This document shows positions 49,819 to 59,275 of a stretch of DNA of 64,000 nucleotides, piece by piece. The notes under the pieces are model-generated. The model saw only the letters and a list, made by a program, of their open reading frames with translations. It was not told the DNA's origin and searched no databases. How positions within the stretch are numbered: position 1 is the first letter of the stretch; every line of letters starts with the position of its first letter. Source of the DNA: JALYYC01 sp963795805 (GTDB lineage: Bacteria; Chloroflexota; Dormibacteria; CF-121); assembly GCA_963795805.1 (NCBI GenBank), contig CAWCIV010000001.1, forward strand, positions 124,001 through 188,000, given 5' to 3'. The position numbers were made by a program, and so were the translations under genes.

Positions 49819-51015
49819 GTGGGCCGCAGGATGAAGCAATTCCGCTGGAGCGCGCTCCTGGCCGGACTGGGCGTGCTCGCGATCGCCGGCCAGCTGGTCC
49901 TCAACCAGGCCGCGGCGACGATTGCGCACAGCCTCGGCCAGGCGCGCGACCTGTTGACCACCGGCAACGACTTCTGGCCGATCTGGCGCGACGACCACTT
50001 CTTCACCAGCGGACAGGGCGACCCGCACTGGTACGGCCGTGGCATCAGCAACGCCTGGCCGCCCCCGCACGAGGTGGCGTTCGCACCGCTCAGCTACCTG
50101 TCGTGGGACGCGGCGCACGTGGTCAGCATCGCGCTCTGCGCTGCGCTGATGGTGGTCGCGATCATGCTCTGGTCAAAGCGCGAGGGGTTGTTCAGCCTTC
50201 GCTCCGGGATGTGGCCGATGCTGCTCTCCGCCCCGGTCTTCGCCGTCATCTGGATCGACCAACTGCAGGCCGCCGTCGGGTTGGTGGCCCTCAGCCTGGC
50301 GTTGTGGGCGCAGCGACGGGAGCGCTGGTGGCTGGTCGGGGTGGCGGCGGCCTTCGGCATGATCCGCGTCGCCAACGCGATCCCGGTGCTGGTGATCCTG
50401 CTGCTCTCCTTTAAGGGGAAACCGCGACAGCTCGCGATCGCGATCGGCGCTGGGCTGCTCGCGATGGCGCCATTGCTGGCGATCAGCTACCTCTGGGATC
50501 CGCACTTCGTCACGGACTACATCGATGGCATTTCGGCCTATCCCTTCAACGGGACGGCCAAGCTGGCGAGTCATTCCTTCGGCTACCCGGGGCTCGGCGT
50601 CCTGGCGCTGGTCACCTCGATCGTGGCGATCTGGCTGACACGGCGCGGCATCGGCGGCCGGCTCGACCCGGGACGGTCGGCCCTGGCGATGGGGATCACC
50701 GTGCTGGTCGCGCCGCTGGGTGGGCTCTACTGCGCGATCTACGTACTGCCGGCGCTGGTCCGGCTCGGTCGTCGGCCGGGCTTCTGGATGGTGCCGTGGA
50801 TCGCCGCGATCGTGCCCTGGGTCGCCATCCTGCTGGTGTCGCCGCTCTTGCTCGGCGCCGATCCGGGGCTGACGCTCAACTTCATCAGTTTCCTCGACTT
50901 CGGGTTGCTGCTGCTCGCCTATCCGCTGCTGCGGATGCCCCCGGAGGGGGACGCCTCGTCGATGGACACGGAGTCCGGTTCTAGCACGTCACGTTACAGT
51001 CCTGCTATAACTTAG
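49819..51015 (+). CDS. GT87-family membrane glycosyltransferase-like protein (DUF2029)
   Basis: 398 residues with about ten membrane helices. An early acidic loop (LTTGNDFWPIWRDDHFF) and the WPPPHEVAFAPLSYL segment fit GT-C enzymes that use polyprenyl-phosphate sugars on the outer face, as in mannan or arabinan synthesis. ATG at 49831 (MKQFRWSALL) is also possible. It could use the lipid-linked sugar made by the GT2 protein at 38.5-39.5 kb. Confidence 0.75.
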   Translation: MGRRMKQFRWSALLAGLGVLAIAGQLVLNQAAATIAHSLGQARDLLTTGNDFWPIWRDDHFFTSGQGDPHWYGRGISNAWPPPHEVAFAPLSYLSWDAAHVVSIALCAALMVVAIMLWSKREGLFSLRSGMWPMLLSAPVFAVIWIDQLQAAVGLVALSLALWAQRRERWWLVGVAAAFGMIRVANAIPVLVILLLSFKGKPRQLAIAIGAGLLAMAPLLAISYLWDPHFVTDYIDGISAYPFNGTAKLASHSFGYPGLGVLALVTSIVAIWLTRRGIGGRLDPGRSALAMGITVLVAPLGGLYCAIYVLPALVRLGRRPGFWMVPWIAAIVPWVAILLVSPLLLGADPGLTLNFISFLDFGLLLLAYPLLRMPPEGDASSMDTESGSSTSRYSPAIT

Positions 51016-51018
51016 ATC

Positions 51019-51138
51019 GTGATCCGAGTACGAAGGCCGGGACTGCGCCTGTACTTCTGTTGCCTGCCAGTCGCCCTGATGCTCCTTGGTTTTTCCGGCC
51101 TCTGCGCGGCGCTGGTCGCCGTCCTCCTCGGGCGCTAG
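51019..51138 (+). CDS. Small membrane peptide (39 residues)
   Basis: GTG 51019 to TAG 51138. A basic start (MIRVRRPGLRLYFCC) is followed by a single hydrophobic helix (LMLLGFSGLCAALVAVLLG). It fills the gap after the GT87 gene and its stop overlaps the end of the LAL regulator gene by 4 bp. No family; composition alone supports it. Confidence 0.35.
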   Translation: MIRVRRPGLRLYFCCLPVALMLLGFSGLCAALVAVLLGR

Positions 51139-53906
51139 GGCTGGAGCGCGGGGGCGAGCTCGGCAGCCGACGCCTCGCGGGCGAAGAGGCGGACCATTTC
51201 GGTGCGAGAGCGGACGTCGAGCTTGCCGTAGATCCGGCTCAAGTGTCCCTCGACCGTCTTCGGACTCAGGAAGAGGCGCGCCGCCGCCTCACGATTGGTG
51301 GCGCCCCCGGCCACGGCGAGGGCGATCTGGAGCTCCTGGGGCGTCAGCCGGCGCGAGCTGGCGAGGTTCCGTTGCCGTCCCTTTTCCCCCGTGGCGGAAA
51401 GCTCGGCTCGGGCCCGCGCGGCCCAGGGCTCGGCGCCGAGCCGCTCGAAGGCGTGCAACGCCTCATAGATAGGTTGTCGTGCCTCGATGCGGCGCCGGTT
51501 GCGCCGCAGGACCTCACCCAGGCAAAGCCTGGTGCGGGCGATCTCGAAGGGGGAGGGCTTGCGCTGGTGCAACTCGAGCGCGCGGGTGAAGTGCCCTTCG
51601 AAGTCGGCACCCGCCTGAAGTCCGCGACACCGCGCCGCCGCCGCCTGGGCCCACGTCCCGCCGGTGTGCTCGGCCTGGCGCTCAAGCTCCTGCAAGGCCA
51701 GGCCGGCGTCGGCCGTTCTGCCCATCCGGGCGAGCGTCTCGATCAGGTCCGGCTGCCACTGCACGAGGTTTGGTTCCGCGCCGCCGAGCGAGCGGACCAG
51801 GTGCGCGACGTTTTCGAGATGCACCAGCGCTGCCTCGAGCCGGCCGCGGCCAAGCTCCAGCAGCCCGGCCGTCGACCCGGCATAGACAAAGATCGAGCCC
51901 AGCCCATGCGTGCGCGCCAGTTCCATCGCGCTCGCAAGGTGGGCATGGGCGTCGGCGTCCCGGCCCTGGGCGGCTTCGACGCGGGCGAGGCAAACCAGGC
52001 CGTAGGCCGATCCGCTCCGCTGGTCGGTTTCCTCGGAGAGGCGAACCGACTCGGTCCCGGCGGCGTAGGCGGCTGCCCAGTTGCCGGTCCGAAATTCCAG
52101 CTCGCAGAGAATGGCCAGCACATAGGGGAGGATGCCGACGGCGCTCGCGTCCCTGGCCATCGACGCCGCCCCGGAAATCAGGAGGCGCGCCTCGTCGTAG
52201 CGCTCGAGCGCGACCAAGGAGAAGGGCAGGTACTGCACCTCACGCGAGGCGGCGGGCCCCATCGTCATGGCCATGTGCAGGGAGCGATCGACAAGGGGCG
52301 AGGCGGCCGCGGCCTCGCCGGCAAGCACCAGCGCCTCGGCCATGATCGTGTTGACGACCAGCGGCACGTCACGTCCAGAGGCGGTCGCCATCTCGTAAGC
52401 GCGCCGCGCGGTCCGCAAAGCCAGCGGAATCTCGCCAGCCATGAAGACCGGGATGGCGGCCTCGGCGAGGAGGATCGCGGCGGTGGCGGGATCGGCGCCC
52501 TCGGCCTCCGCCATCAGCATCCGGTGGGCGACCATCGGTCGGCGCACCCAGGTCTCGGTGACGGCGCGCAGCCGCTGGATTTCGAGCCGAAGAGACGGCT
52601 TGGGCTGGCAGGCCGCCGCCTGATCGAGCGACTGGACGACGGCATCATGCTGACCGGCGAGGTCAGCGGCCTGGGCAGCGGACAGAAAGCGACGCGCGCG
52701 CGGCTCGGTCGCGGGGGTGAGCGCCGCGGCACGGGCGAAGCCACGGCCGGCAGCGGCGTACCCACTTCGAGCCAGCGAGCGGGTGGCAGCTTGCTCGAGC
52801 GCCAGGGCCACGGATTCATCCGGTTCGACCGCGGCGGAGGCCAGGTGCCAGGCCCGACGGTCGGCCACCTGGTCGGCGTCGAGGGCGTGGGCGAGGGCCG
52901 TGTGCGCCTCCCGCCGCCTCGCCGGCGGGGCGGCCTGGTAAATCGCCGAGCGGATCAGCGGATGACGAAAGCGGAGGTGAACGCCATCTACCACCAGCAG
53001 CCCTGCGCTCTCGGCGGGATCGATCGCAGTGGCCTGGATCTCGATGAATTGAAGCGCCCGGTGGACGGTGGCGACATCGCTGGACTCCGCCGCCGCGGCA
53101 ACCAGGAGGGCCTGCTGGGTGGAAGCTGGCAGGCCGGACAGGCGGGTCAGGAAGGCCTGCTCCAGGCGAGGGCCGGAAGGGAGCGGGTCTGGGAGCGGTT
53201 CCCGGCCATCCCGTTGCGCCTTCGAGAGCAGATTGGGCAGCTCGAGCAGGCCCAGGGGATTGCCGCTGGTCGCGCGGTGGAGGGCGATGCCAACACTCCG
53301 ACTCACCGGGGCGTGATCAGACTGGCCGAGGTAGTCGAGCGCGGCGGCCTCGTCGAGGCCGGTCAGCCTCAGGATTGGAAGCCCGGCAAGGTCGAGCCTT
53401 GCCGTTTCGTCTTCCCGCACGGCCAGCAGCATCACGACCCCCTCGAGGGCCAGGCGCCTGGCGACGAAGAGCGCCGCTTCCGCGGAGCTGACATCGAGCC
53501 ATTGGAGATCGTCGATCAGGATCAAGACGGGCTTTAGCTCGGCGGCTGCGGCGAACAAACTGAGCGCGGCAGCGCAGGCGGCGAAGCGGTCTGATGCCAT
53601 CGGTGGCCCAACCGCCACCGCGCTGCTCAGCGCAGCTGCTTGCGCCGCGGGGATGGCTCGAAACGACGGCTGCAGCGGCCGGACCAGGTCGGCGAGCGCG
53701 GCAAAGGGGAGCTCGGACTCGGACTCGATGCCGCGGGCGCTGAGGATCTGCATGCCTGAGGCTTGCTCGGCTGCATAGCGGAGGAGGGTGCTCTTGCCCA
53801 CCCCCGGGTCACCCTGGATGAGGAGCACGCCGCTGACGCCTCGCCGGGCTGCCTTCAGGAGGTCGTCGAGCCTTCCGCACTCGGCGCCCCGCCCCACCAG
53901 CACCAC
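51135..53906 (-). CDS. LAL-type LuxR-family transcriptional regulator with AAA-like ATPase
   Basis: 923 residues. N-terminal Walker A GDPGVGKST (residues 32-40) and Walker B LILIDDLQWLD (about 129-138), then a long TPR-like helical region. The C-terminal LuxR helix-turn-helix follows (LTPQELQIALAVAGGATNRE, LSPKTVEGHLSRIYGKLDVR). Large ATP-dependent regulators of this kind respond to small ligands and activate nearby genes. It is divergent from the large repeat surface protein with 121 bp between, a natural target. Confidence 0.92.
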   Translation of the reverse strand: MVLVGRGAECGRLDDLLKAARRGVSGVLLIQGDPGVGKSTLLRYAAEQASGMQILSARGIESESELPFAALADLVRPLQPSFRAIPAAQAAALSSAVAVGPPMASDRFAACAAALSLFAAAAELKPVLILIDDLQWLDVSSAEAALFVARRLALEGVVMLLAVREDETARLDLAGLPILRLTGLDEAAALDYLGQSDHAPVSRSVGIALHRATSGNPLGLLELPNLLSKAQRDGREPLPDPLPSGPRLEQAFLTRLSGLPASTQQALLVAAAAESSDVATVHRALQFIEIQATAIDPAESAGLLVVDGVHLRFRHPLIRSAIYQAAPPARRREAHTALAHALDADQVADRRAWHLASAAVEPDESVALALEQAATRSLARSGYAAAGRGFARAAALTPATEPRARRFLSAAQAADLAGQHDAVVQSLDQAAACQPKPSLRLEIQRLRAVTETWVRRPMVAHRMLMAEAEGADPATAAILLAEAAIPVFMAGEIPLALRTARRAYEMATASGRDVPLVVNTIMAEALVLAGEAAAASPLVDRSLHMAMTMGPAASREVQYLPFSLVALERYDEARLLISGAASMARDASAVGILPYVLAILCELEFRTGNWAAAYAAGTESVRLSEETDQRSGSAYGLVCLARVEAAQGRDADAHAHLASAMELARTHGLGSIFVYAGSTAGLLELGRGRLEAALVHLENVAHLVRSLGGAEPNLVQWQPDLIETLARMGRTADAGLALQELERQAEHTGGTWAQAAAARCRGLQAGADFEGHFTRALELHQRKPSPFEIARTRLCLGEVLRRNRRRIEARQPIYEALHAFERLGAEPWAARARAELSATGEKGRQRNLASSRRLTPQELQIALAVAGGATNREAAARLFLSPKTVEGHLSRIYGKLDVRSRTEMVRLFAREASAAELAPALQP

Positions 53907-54027
53907 CCAATGCTACGTGTCGCGGCACTGGGTGGCAAGAACAATCAGGGGGTTTCCCCCAAGCGAAGCGGCGGGTTGGCGGCTAGCGTGGCAGGGGAAT
54001 ATCCACGCCATTCGGGGAGGGTCACGC

Positions 54028-57000
54028 ATGCTGTCGAGCCGGTCACATCGGTCGCGTCCATCAAGGGTATTGGGAATCCTGGGACGTGGCGCTGTGTTCC
54101 TCGGGGCGGTGGGTCTGGCCACGGCGGTCGCATTCGCCCAACCCGGCAGTCATCGGGCGGCTCACGCCTTCCAATGCGACGACAGTTGCGCCCCCAATCT
54201 CTTATTCGAAACCGACCCGTTCATCACCGACTTCGGCTTTCCCGGGCCGGGCGTCTACCTGCCGCCGACGGGGAGTGCTCATGGCGTTGTCCAGCTATCG
54301 GTCGCTATCCAGAATTTCGGAGGCTACCTGAGTGCCGACTTACAGCAATACGGGGTTTTTCCCGACGCCCTGGAGATCGACCTGCCGGGCAATGTCCAGC
54401 CAGTTAGCCCCCAGCTTATCGGTAACGTAGGCAACTTCTGTGAGGCCACTGGCTGCGGCAGCACTCCGACCAATGCAGGCCGGTATGCATATTGCAACTA
54501 TCATGGATCGGTCCTGGGCTCTGGTCAATCTTGGACCTGCCCCATCCAGTCGCTTCATATTAACGACTGGGAAGCATTCAAGGCCGACATCGTGCTCCCC
54601 AATAATGGGACGACCGGGGTCACGGCGACGGTCAAGATCGACCCCAACTGGGTGCTGCCGCGATCGGGGCCAGACCCGCTAACCGCCACCGCCAGCACCA
54701 CCGTCCTCTACTCGGATCTAACCGGCTCCTTCAACGGTGCGCCAAACCCGCCGGCCACCGTCCGCTCCGGAAGCGACTTCACCTACGCCGTCACCATGGA
54801 CGACATTGGGTCCGGCGGCACCGGGCTCGACCGGCCCGTGTTGCGATTGGAGGTCGATCCATCGGTGCACTTCACCGGCTTCACCGTGACCGGCAGCGGA
54901 ACCGACTATCTCTGTACGGAGCGCCACCCCACAACGTTTTCAAACCGACGATGGGTCGACTGCGAGGTCGCCCCCATGGAGTCCGGTCACAACGTCGTCC
55001 TGACGGCAAACGTCAGCGCGCCACTGGCAACCGGGCCCGTCACCGCGATCGTGACCGCGGACCCCGATAACCGGATCGCCGAGGTCTACGAGGGCAATAA
55101 CTCGCAAACGATCGTGACCCAACTGATCAATGACACGACGCCACCGGTGGTGACCGGAACGTTCGACCGCGCGCCAGACTCGAATGGCTGGTACAGGCTG
55201 CCCGTCGCGTCGAAATGGTCGGGCACCGATCCAGACGATCTTTCGAGCAGCCTCGGCTGCAGCGCCCCGTCCTTTTATGCCGGACCCGACGCCAGTGGGG
55301 TGGTCCTAAACGGACGCTGCGCCGATCCGGCGGGCAATACCGGGAACGGCACGCTGACGCTGAACTATGACGCGACGAAGCCGTCGGTCAGCTGCCAGCC
55401 GCCCGATGTCGCGTGGCACGGGAGCGATGTAACCATCGCCTGCAGCGCGACCGATAGTGGATCAGGCCTTGCAAATCCCACCGACGCGACATTTGCGCTG
55501 ACGACCAGCGTTGTTGCGGGCTCGGATAATGCCAACGCGTCAACCAATAGCCGGCAGATCTGCGACGTGGCGGGCAATTGCGCAACGGCCGGGCCTATCA
55601 CGGGCATCAAGGTGGACAAGACAAAACCGTCGATCAATTGCGGCTCGGCCGACGGCGCCTGGCACGCGACGGATGTCACGATCACCTGCACGGCGTCCGA
55701 TTCGACGTCAGGGCTTCAGTTCGGCTCGGACGCCAGCTTCACCCTGTCCACGAACGTCGCGGGCGGCGCCGCGACGAGCAACGCGGCGACAGACTCACGA
55801 AGCATCTGTGATGTCGTCGGCAATTGCGCGACCGCCGGCCCAATCGCGGGGAACAAGGTCGACAAAGCGCCGCCGTCGCTCAGCTGTGTCCAACCCGACA
55901 GCCAGTGGCATGCCGCTGATGTCGTGGTCACTTGCACCGCGACCGATGGCGGGTCGGGGCTTGGCAGCGCGACCGATGCGAGCTTCACGCTGACGACGAG
56001 CGTGCCGGACGGAACGGAGACCGCCATCGCCTCGACCGGCAACCACCAGGTCTGCGATGCCGTCGGCAACTGCGCGACCGCGGGCCCCTACACCGGCCTC
56101 AAGGTCGATAAGCTGGCGCCCGCGCTGAGCTGCGGATCCGCCGATGGCCTGTGGCACGCGGCGGATGTGACGATCGGCTGTACCGCCGCGGACGCCGGCG
56201 CGGGACTGCGGACGGCCGGCGATGCGAGCTTCGGCCTGAGCACGGGCGTCGCTGCCGGCACCGAGACCGCCAACGCCTCCACCGGGTCACACCGGGTGTG
56301 TGACGCGGTCGGCAACTGCGCCACGGCCGGCCCAGTCGCCGGCAACAAGATCGACAAGGCGCCGCCGTCGATCAGCTGCGGCAGCGCCGACGGGCTGTGG
56401 CACGCGACCGACGTCAGTATCGGGTGCAGCACCGCGGACGGCGGCTCGGGATTGGCAAGCGCGGCGGACGCCAGTTTCAGCCTGTCGACCTCGGTCGCCT
56501 TTGGGACGGAGACGTCGAACGCGAGCACCGGCAGCCGCGGCGTCTGTGATGCGGTCGGGAACTGCGCCACGGCCGGCCCGATCGCGGGCAACAAGATCGA
56601 TAAGAGCGCGCCGGTGACGACCGCGACCCCGGCGCGCGTGCCGGCGTTGCCCGGGATGCCGACGGTGCAGGTGGACATCAGCCAGGTGACGGTGACGCCC
56701 GGCGGGTCGCTGGGTCCGATCACCTGCTGGAGCAGTGCGGGAGTCGTCGTCAACCTGGCGGCCGCCGACGGCGGCTCGGGCCCTGCCAGCATCGCCTACT
56801 CGATCAGTGGCGCGCAGGTGACCCCGCCAACGACGGTCGCTGGCAGTCAGACCGCGATCACGGTGTCGAAGCTCGGCGCGAGCACGATCACGTACCACGC
56901 GACCGACAAAGTTGGCAACGTCGAAGCCTCAAAGAAGCTCCTGATCTTCAACGGCGGCCTGCTGTCGTGCGTCACGGTGCCGCAGGCGATCACCGTGCCG

Positions 57001-57108
57001 GTGAGCGGGACGGCCAACATCGTCGGCACCCTCACCATCACCTACGGCTCGACGACGATCGTCAAGCCCTTCAACGTGACCTTCCCCTTCAACCTGACGC
57101 GCGACTGA
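54028..57108 (+). CDS. Large secreted protein with five 82-residue repeats
   Basis: 1026 residues from ATG 54028, preceded by GGGGAGGG. Signal peptide VFLGAVGLATAVAFAQPG; an N-terminal Cys-containing domain; a CARDB-like domain near residues 230-365 (TVRSGSDFTYAVTMDDIG, DPDNRIAEVYEGNN). Five repeats follow from about residue 450, each with SCGSADGLWHATDVSIGC-like and VCDAVGNCATAGP segments and four Cys, so two disulfides per repeat are likely. The end is Ig-like with no LPXTG or membrane anchor. Probably a surface or released adhesin-like protein, perhaps controlled by the divergent LAL regulator. Confidence 0.8.
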   Translation: MLSSRSHRSRPSRVLGILGRGAVFLGAVGLATAVAFAQPGSHRAAHAFQCDDSCAPNLLFETDPFITDFGFPGPGVYLPPTGSAHGVVQLSVAIQNFGGYLSADLQQYGVFPDALEIDLPGNVQPVSPQLIGNVGNFCEATGCGSTPTNAGRYAYCNYHGSVLGSGQSWTCPIQSLHINDWEAFKADIVLPNNGTTGVTATVKIDPNWVLPRSGPDPLTATASTTVLYSDLTGSFNGAPNPPATVRSGSDFTYAVTMDDIGSGGTGLDRPVLRLEVDPSVHFTGFTVTGSGTDYLCTERHPTTFSNRRWVDCEVAPMESGHNVVLTANVSAPLATGPVTAIVTADPDNRIAEVYEGNNSQTIVTQLINDTTPPVVTGTFDRAPDSNGWYRLPVASKWSGTDPDDLSSSLGCSAPSFYAGPDASGVVLNGRCADPAGNTGNGTLTLNYDATKPSVSCQPPDVAWHGSDVTIACSATDSGSGLANPTDATFALTTSVVAGSDNANASTNSRQICDVAGNCATAGPITGIKVDKTKPSINCGSADGAWHATDVTITCTASDSTSGLQFGSDASFTLSTNVAGGAATSNAATDSRSICDVVGNCATAGPIAGNKVDKAPPSLSCVQPDSQWHAADVVVTCTATDGGSGLGSATDASFTLTTSVPDGTETAIASTGNHQVCDAVGNCATAGPYTGLKVDKLAPALSCGSADGLWHAADVTIGCTAADAGAGLRTAGDASFGLSTGVAAGTETANASTGSHRVCDAVGNCATAGPVAGNKIDKAPPSISCGSADGLWHATDVSIGCSTADGGSGLASAADASFSLSTSVAFGTETSNASTGSRGVCDAVGNCATAGPIAGNKIDKSAPVTTATPARVPALPGMPTVQVDISQVTVTPGGSLGPITCWSSAGVVVNLAAADGGSGPASIAYSISGAQVTPPTTVAGSQTAITVSKLGASTITYHATDKVGNVEASKKLLIFNGGLLSCVTVPQAITVPVSGTANIVGTLTITYGSTTIVKPFNVTFPFNLTRD
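55378..56607 (+). repeat. Five tandem 246-bp repeats
   Basis: Equivalent codons recur at exact 246-bp steps (for example 55630, 55876, 56122, 56368, 56614), with no length change in any copy. Sequence identity is highest between the last copies, including near-identical GCGACCGCGGGC-type runs around the NCATAGP motif, so recent duplication or gene conversion is likely. Such arrays can change copy number by recombination. Confidence 0.92.
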
Positions 57109-57132
57109 TCCGTTTCTGGCCTAACCAGCACC

Positions 57133-57168
57133 GAGGCGACCAGGTGGGACTGGCCGCCTCCGTTTTTT
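57133..57168 (+). terminator. Intrinsic terminator of the repeat surface protein gene
   Basis: gaggcgaccag pairs with ctggccgcctc with one mismatch around a short loop (gtggga), followed by six T at 57163-57168. It lies 25 bp after the stop codon. Confidence 0.85.
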
Positions 57169-57180
57169 GATGGGACGGGG

Positions 57181-57495
57181 TCAGGCCGCCTGGGCGAGGG
57201 CGCCGAGGGTGGCGCGGAGTGCGATGCGGCGGTGCACCTCCCGGACCAGGGCGTCCGGCGTGGTGCCGTCGGTGATCCGGATCACCTGCGCCCGCTGGCC
57301 CGGATGGGCGAGCACGGCCAGGTTGCAGAGCACGATGACGTCGGGATTGGCCATCGGGCTGACCAGGGTGTCGACGAACGACGCCGCCTGCCGGACGACG
57401 TAGGCACCGGCCTCGAGCTCCCGGGCATATTGCTCCCGGACCAGGGGATCGTCCGCGATCAGGAGGACGCGAGCGGTGCCGGCTTGTTCACCCAT
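57181..57495 (-). CDS. Truncated receiver-like protein without phospho-Asp
   Basis: 104 residues resembling a response-regulator receiver: RVLLIADDPLVREQYAREL has the acidic pair, and PDVIVLCNLAVLA is the strand that normally ends in the phospho-Asp, here Asn58. The C-terminal Lys region reads VIRITDG without the Lys. Probably a pseudo-receiver used for protein contacts rather than signalling by phosphate. No output domain. The 108 bp upstream carry no other gene. Confidence 0.6.
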   Translation of the reverse strand: MGEQAGTARVLLIADDPLVREQYARELEAGAYVVRQAASFVDTLVSPMANPDVIVLCNLAVLAHPGQRAQVIRITDGTTPDALVREVHRRIALRATLGALAQAA

Positions 57496-57603
57496 CGCGG
57501 GGTATCATCGCGCATGCGGGATGCGCCGTAGGTAGTCCATCCGGCCCATAGAATCCGGTCGGTCAGCCCACCGGAGCGAGGCTCTCGCAAGGGAGACCGT
57601 ACC

Positions 57604-58149
57604 TCAATGCGATCCGGGCACGGTCGAGCCCAGCGGATGCACGACCAGCGTGTTCGGGCAAGTAGTGAACGCTCCGGGGAGGGTGGCCGAATCGAAGTTA
57701 TCAGGTGGTGTGATCTTGAGCGCCGCTCCCACCTGCTGCGGAACGCCGTCCGCGCACGGGTCGATCCCTGCCCAGGAGAGGTCAAACGAGGATGCACCGC
57801 CCGCCGGGATGTCGACGCGATGGGGTGGCGCGTAGTCGCCGAAAAACGATTGGGTCGAGCGTTTGGCGTTTTGCATGGTTGTGCCGCGGGCGTCGACCAG
57901 GGCGACCCCCGGGTAGCCGTTCAGAAAACAGGTGCGGCGACCCCGATTCTTGACCGAGATGCGGATCCGTCGATTGCCGGTTCCGGCGTCGCTGTTGCCG
58001 TAGCTGAATTGCAGCTGGGCGGTGGGGCATCGCGCCTCGGCGGTTGTCTGACTCGTCGGGGCGACCGGCACGGGAGGGCTGACCCCCTGGGTCGAACCAC
58101 AGCCGGCAAGGGCAACCGCCAGCGCCAGGGCCGCCACCAATCGGCTCAC
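57604..58149 (-). CDS. DUF4232-type lipoprotein
   Basis: 181 residues. The lipobox LAVALAGCGST predicts lipid anchoring. The core has NRRIRISVKNRGRRTCFLNG and YPGVALVDARGTTM, PAGGASSFDLSW and four Cys, as in the DUF4232 family common in high-GC Gram-positives. Function of the family is unknown. It overlaps the end of the upstream YCF48-like gene as read. Confidence 0.8.
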   Translation of the reverse strand: MSRLVAALALAVALAGCGSTQGVSPPVPVAPTSQTTAEARCPTAQLQFSYGNSDAGTGNRRIRISVKNRGRRTCFLNGYPGVALVDARGTTMQNAKRSTQSFFGDYAPPHRVDIPAGGASSFDLSWAGIDPCADGVPQQVGAALKITPPDNFDSATLPGAFTTCPNTLVVHPLGSTVPGSH

Positions 58150-59249
58150 GACATACGAGTTAGTCGTCCTCCGAGCCGGCGAAGCTGATCTTGAGGATTC
58201 GGCCCTGCGTGCCGACCAGCCAACCGACGTGCCTGGTTGGCGAAGGTCACCGCCCAGTAGCCGGTCTGCCCCGGCAGGAGGGTCCAGCTGCTGCCCTCGT
58301 TGACCGTCCAGGCCGCCCCGCCGGGGCCGGTCGCGACCACGGTGCGGGATTCGCCGGCGTAGGCCAGGCCGAACGCGGCGCCCGGGATGCCGGGTGAGCT
58401 GGTGAGCTGCCAGGTCTTGCCGCCGTTGCTCGAGCGGGCAGCCTCGGCCGGCGTCGACGCCAGGAAGTCGCCTCCGCCGATCATGCCGTGCGCGGCGTCG
58501 CGGAAGGCGACCGTGAAGACGCCCGAGGTTCCGGTGCCGCCTGGGATCGGTGTCGGGTACGCGGCCCAGGTGTTCCCGCCGTCGGCGGTCGCGAAGACCC
58601 TGGAGTTGGTGGTGACAATCCAGGCCCGCTTGCTGCCCTGGGTCGCGACGCAGGTGCCACTGGCCGCGAAGGCGCCCTCATTCGGCTGCGCCGCGGGCAG
58701 GTTGTTGCCGATGTCATGCCAGGTGGTGCCGTCGGTGGTGCGAAGGGCGGGGAACCGTCCGTTGTTGCCATCGGCCATCGTGAGACCGCGACGTGGATTC
58801 CAGAAGGCGAAACAGTCGTAGAAGTTGTTGGGATCGTTCGACGCCTGGAACTGGAGCGTCCAGGTGGCGCCGCCGTTGGTTGTCTTGTAGATCCGGGAAT
58901 CGCTGCCGCTGCCCGCCGACAGGAGGTAGGCAGTGCTGGCTGACACCGCCTGGACGTCGCGGAACTGGAGCGTCTCGGCGCCCGGTACGACCCCGGCGTG
59001 CCAGTGTGCGCCGCCGTCGGTGGTGACGGTGTAGGTCCCGCCCATGCCGCTCGCCCAGACCACCCGGGAGTTGACGGCGCTGACCGCCTGCAGGCGGTTG
59101 GTCGTTCCACTCAACTGGGGCGTCACGGTCGGCGCTCCGCTGGATGAGGCGCTGGCGGTCGCCGCCGGGCCGAGAGCCAGGGCCGCAACGACCGGTAACG
59201 CGGAAAACAGAATCCTGGCGCGCCGCGGTAGAGCCAATCCGAACATCAT
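58146..59249 (-). CDS. Secreted YCF48/BNR-repeat beta-propeller protein, frameshifted at the C-terminus
   Basis: 367 residues as read from ATG 59249 (or 59246), with AAGGAGGG directly upstream; in-frame starts further up translate the hairpin repeats and are rejected. Signal peptide VAALALGPAATASA, then propeller blades marked by TTDGGAHWHAG, TTNGGATWTLQF, TADGGNTWAAYP and SSNGGKTWQLTS. The end is broken: VGWLVGTQGRILKISF, the usual last blade, appears only in the +1 frame, which would stop at TAA 58160-58162. One extra base near 58228 explains this. Confidence 0.8.
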   Translation of the reverse strand: MMFGLALPRRARILFSALPVVAALALGPAATASASSSGAPTVTPQLSGTTNRLQAVSAVNSRVVWASGMGGTYTVTTDGGAHWHAGVVPGAETLQFRDVQAVSASTAYLLSAGSGSDSRIYKTTNGGATWTLQFQASNDPNNFYDCFAFWNPRRGLTMADGNNGRFPALRTTDGTTWHDIGNNLPAAQPNEGAFAASGTCVATQGSKRAWIVTTNSRVFATADGGNTWAAYPTPIPGGTGTSGVFTVAFRDAAHGMIGGGDFLASTPAEAARSSNGGKTWQLTSSPGIPGAAFGLAYAGESRTVVATGPGGAAWTVNEGSSWTLLPGQTGYWAVTFANQARRLAGRHAGPNPQDQLRRLGGRLTRMS

Positions 59250-59275
59250 TCCCTCCTTAGGGGTTTGCGGAATAT

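Noticed and set aside
51060..53537. An 825-codon open frame on the + strand
   Set aside because: Antisense to the LAL regulator, which has clear Walker and LuxR motifs; the frame is open only because of high GC.
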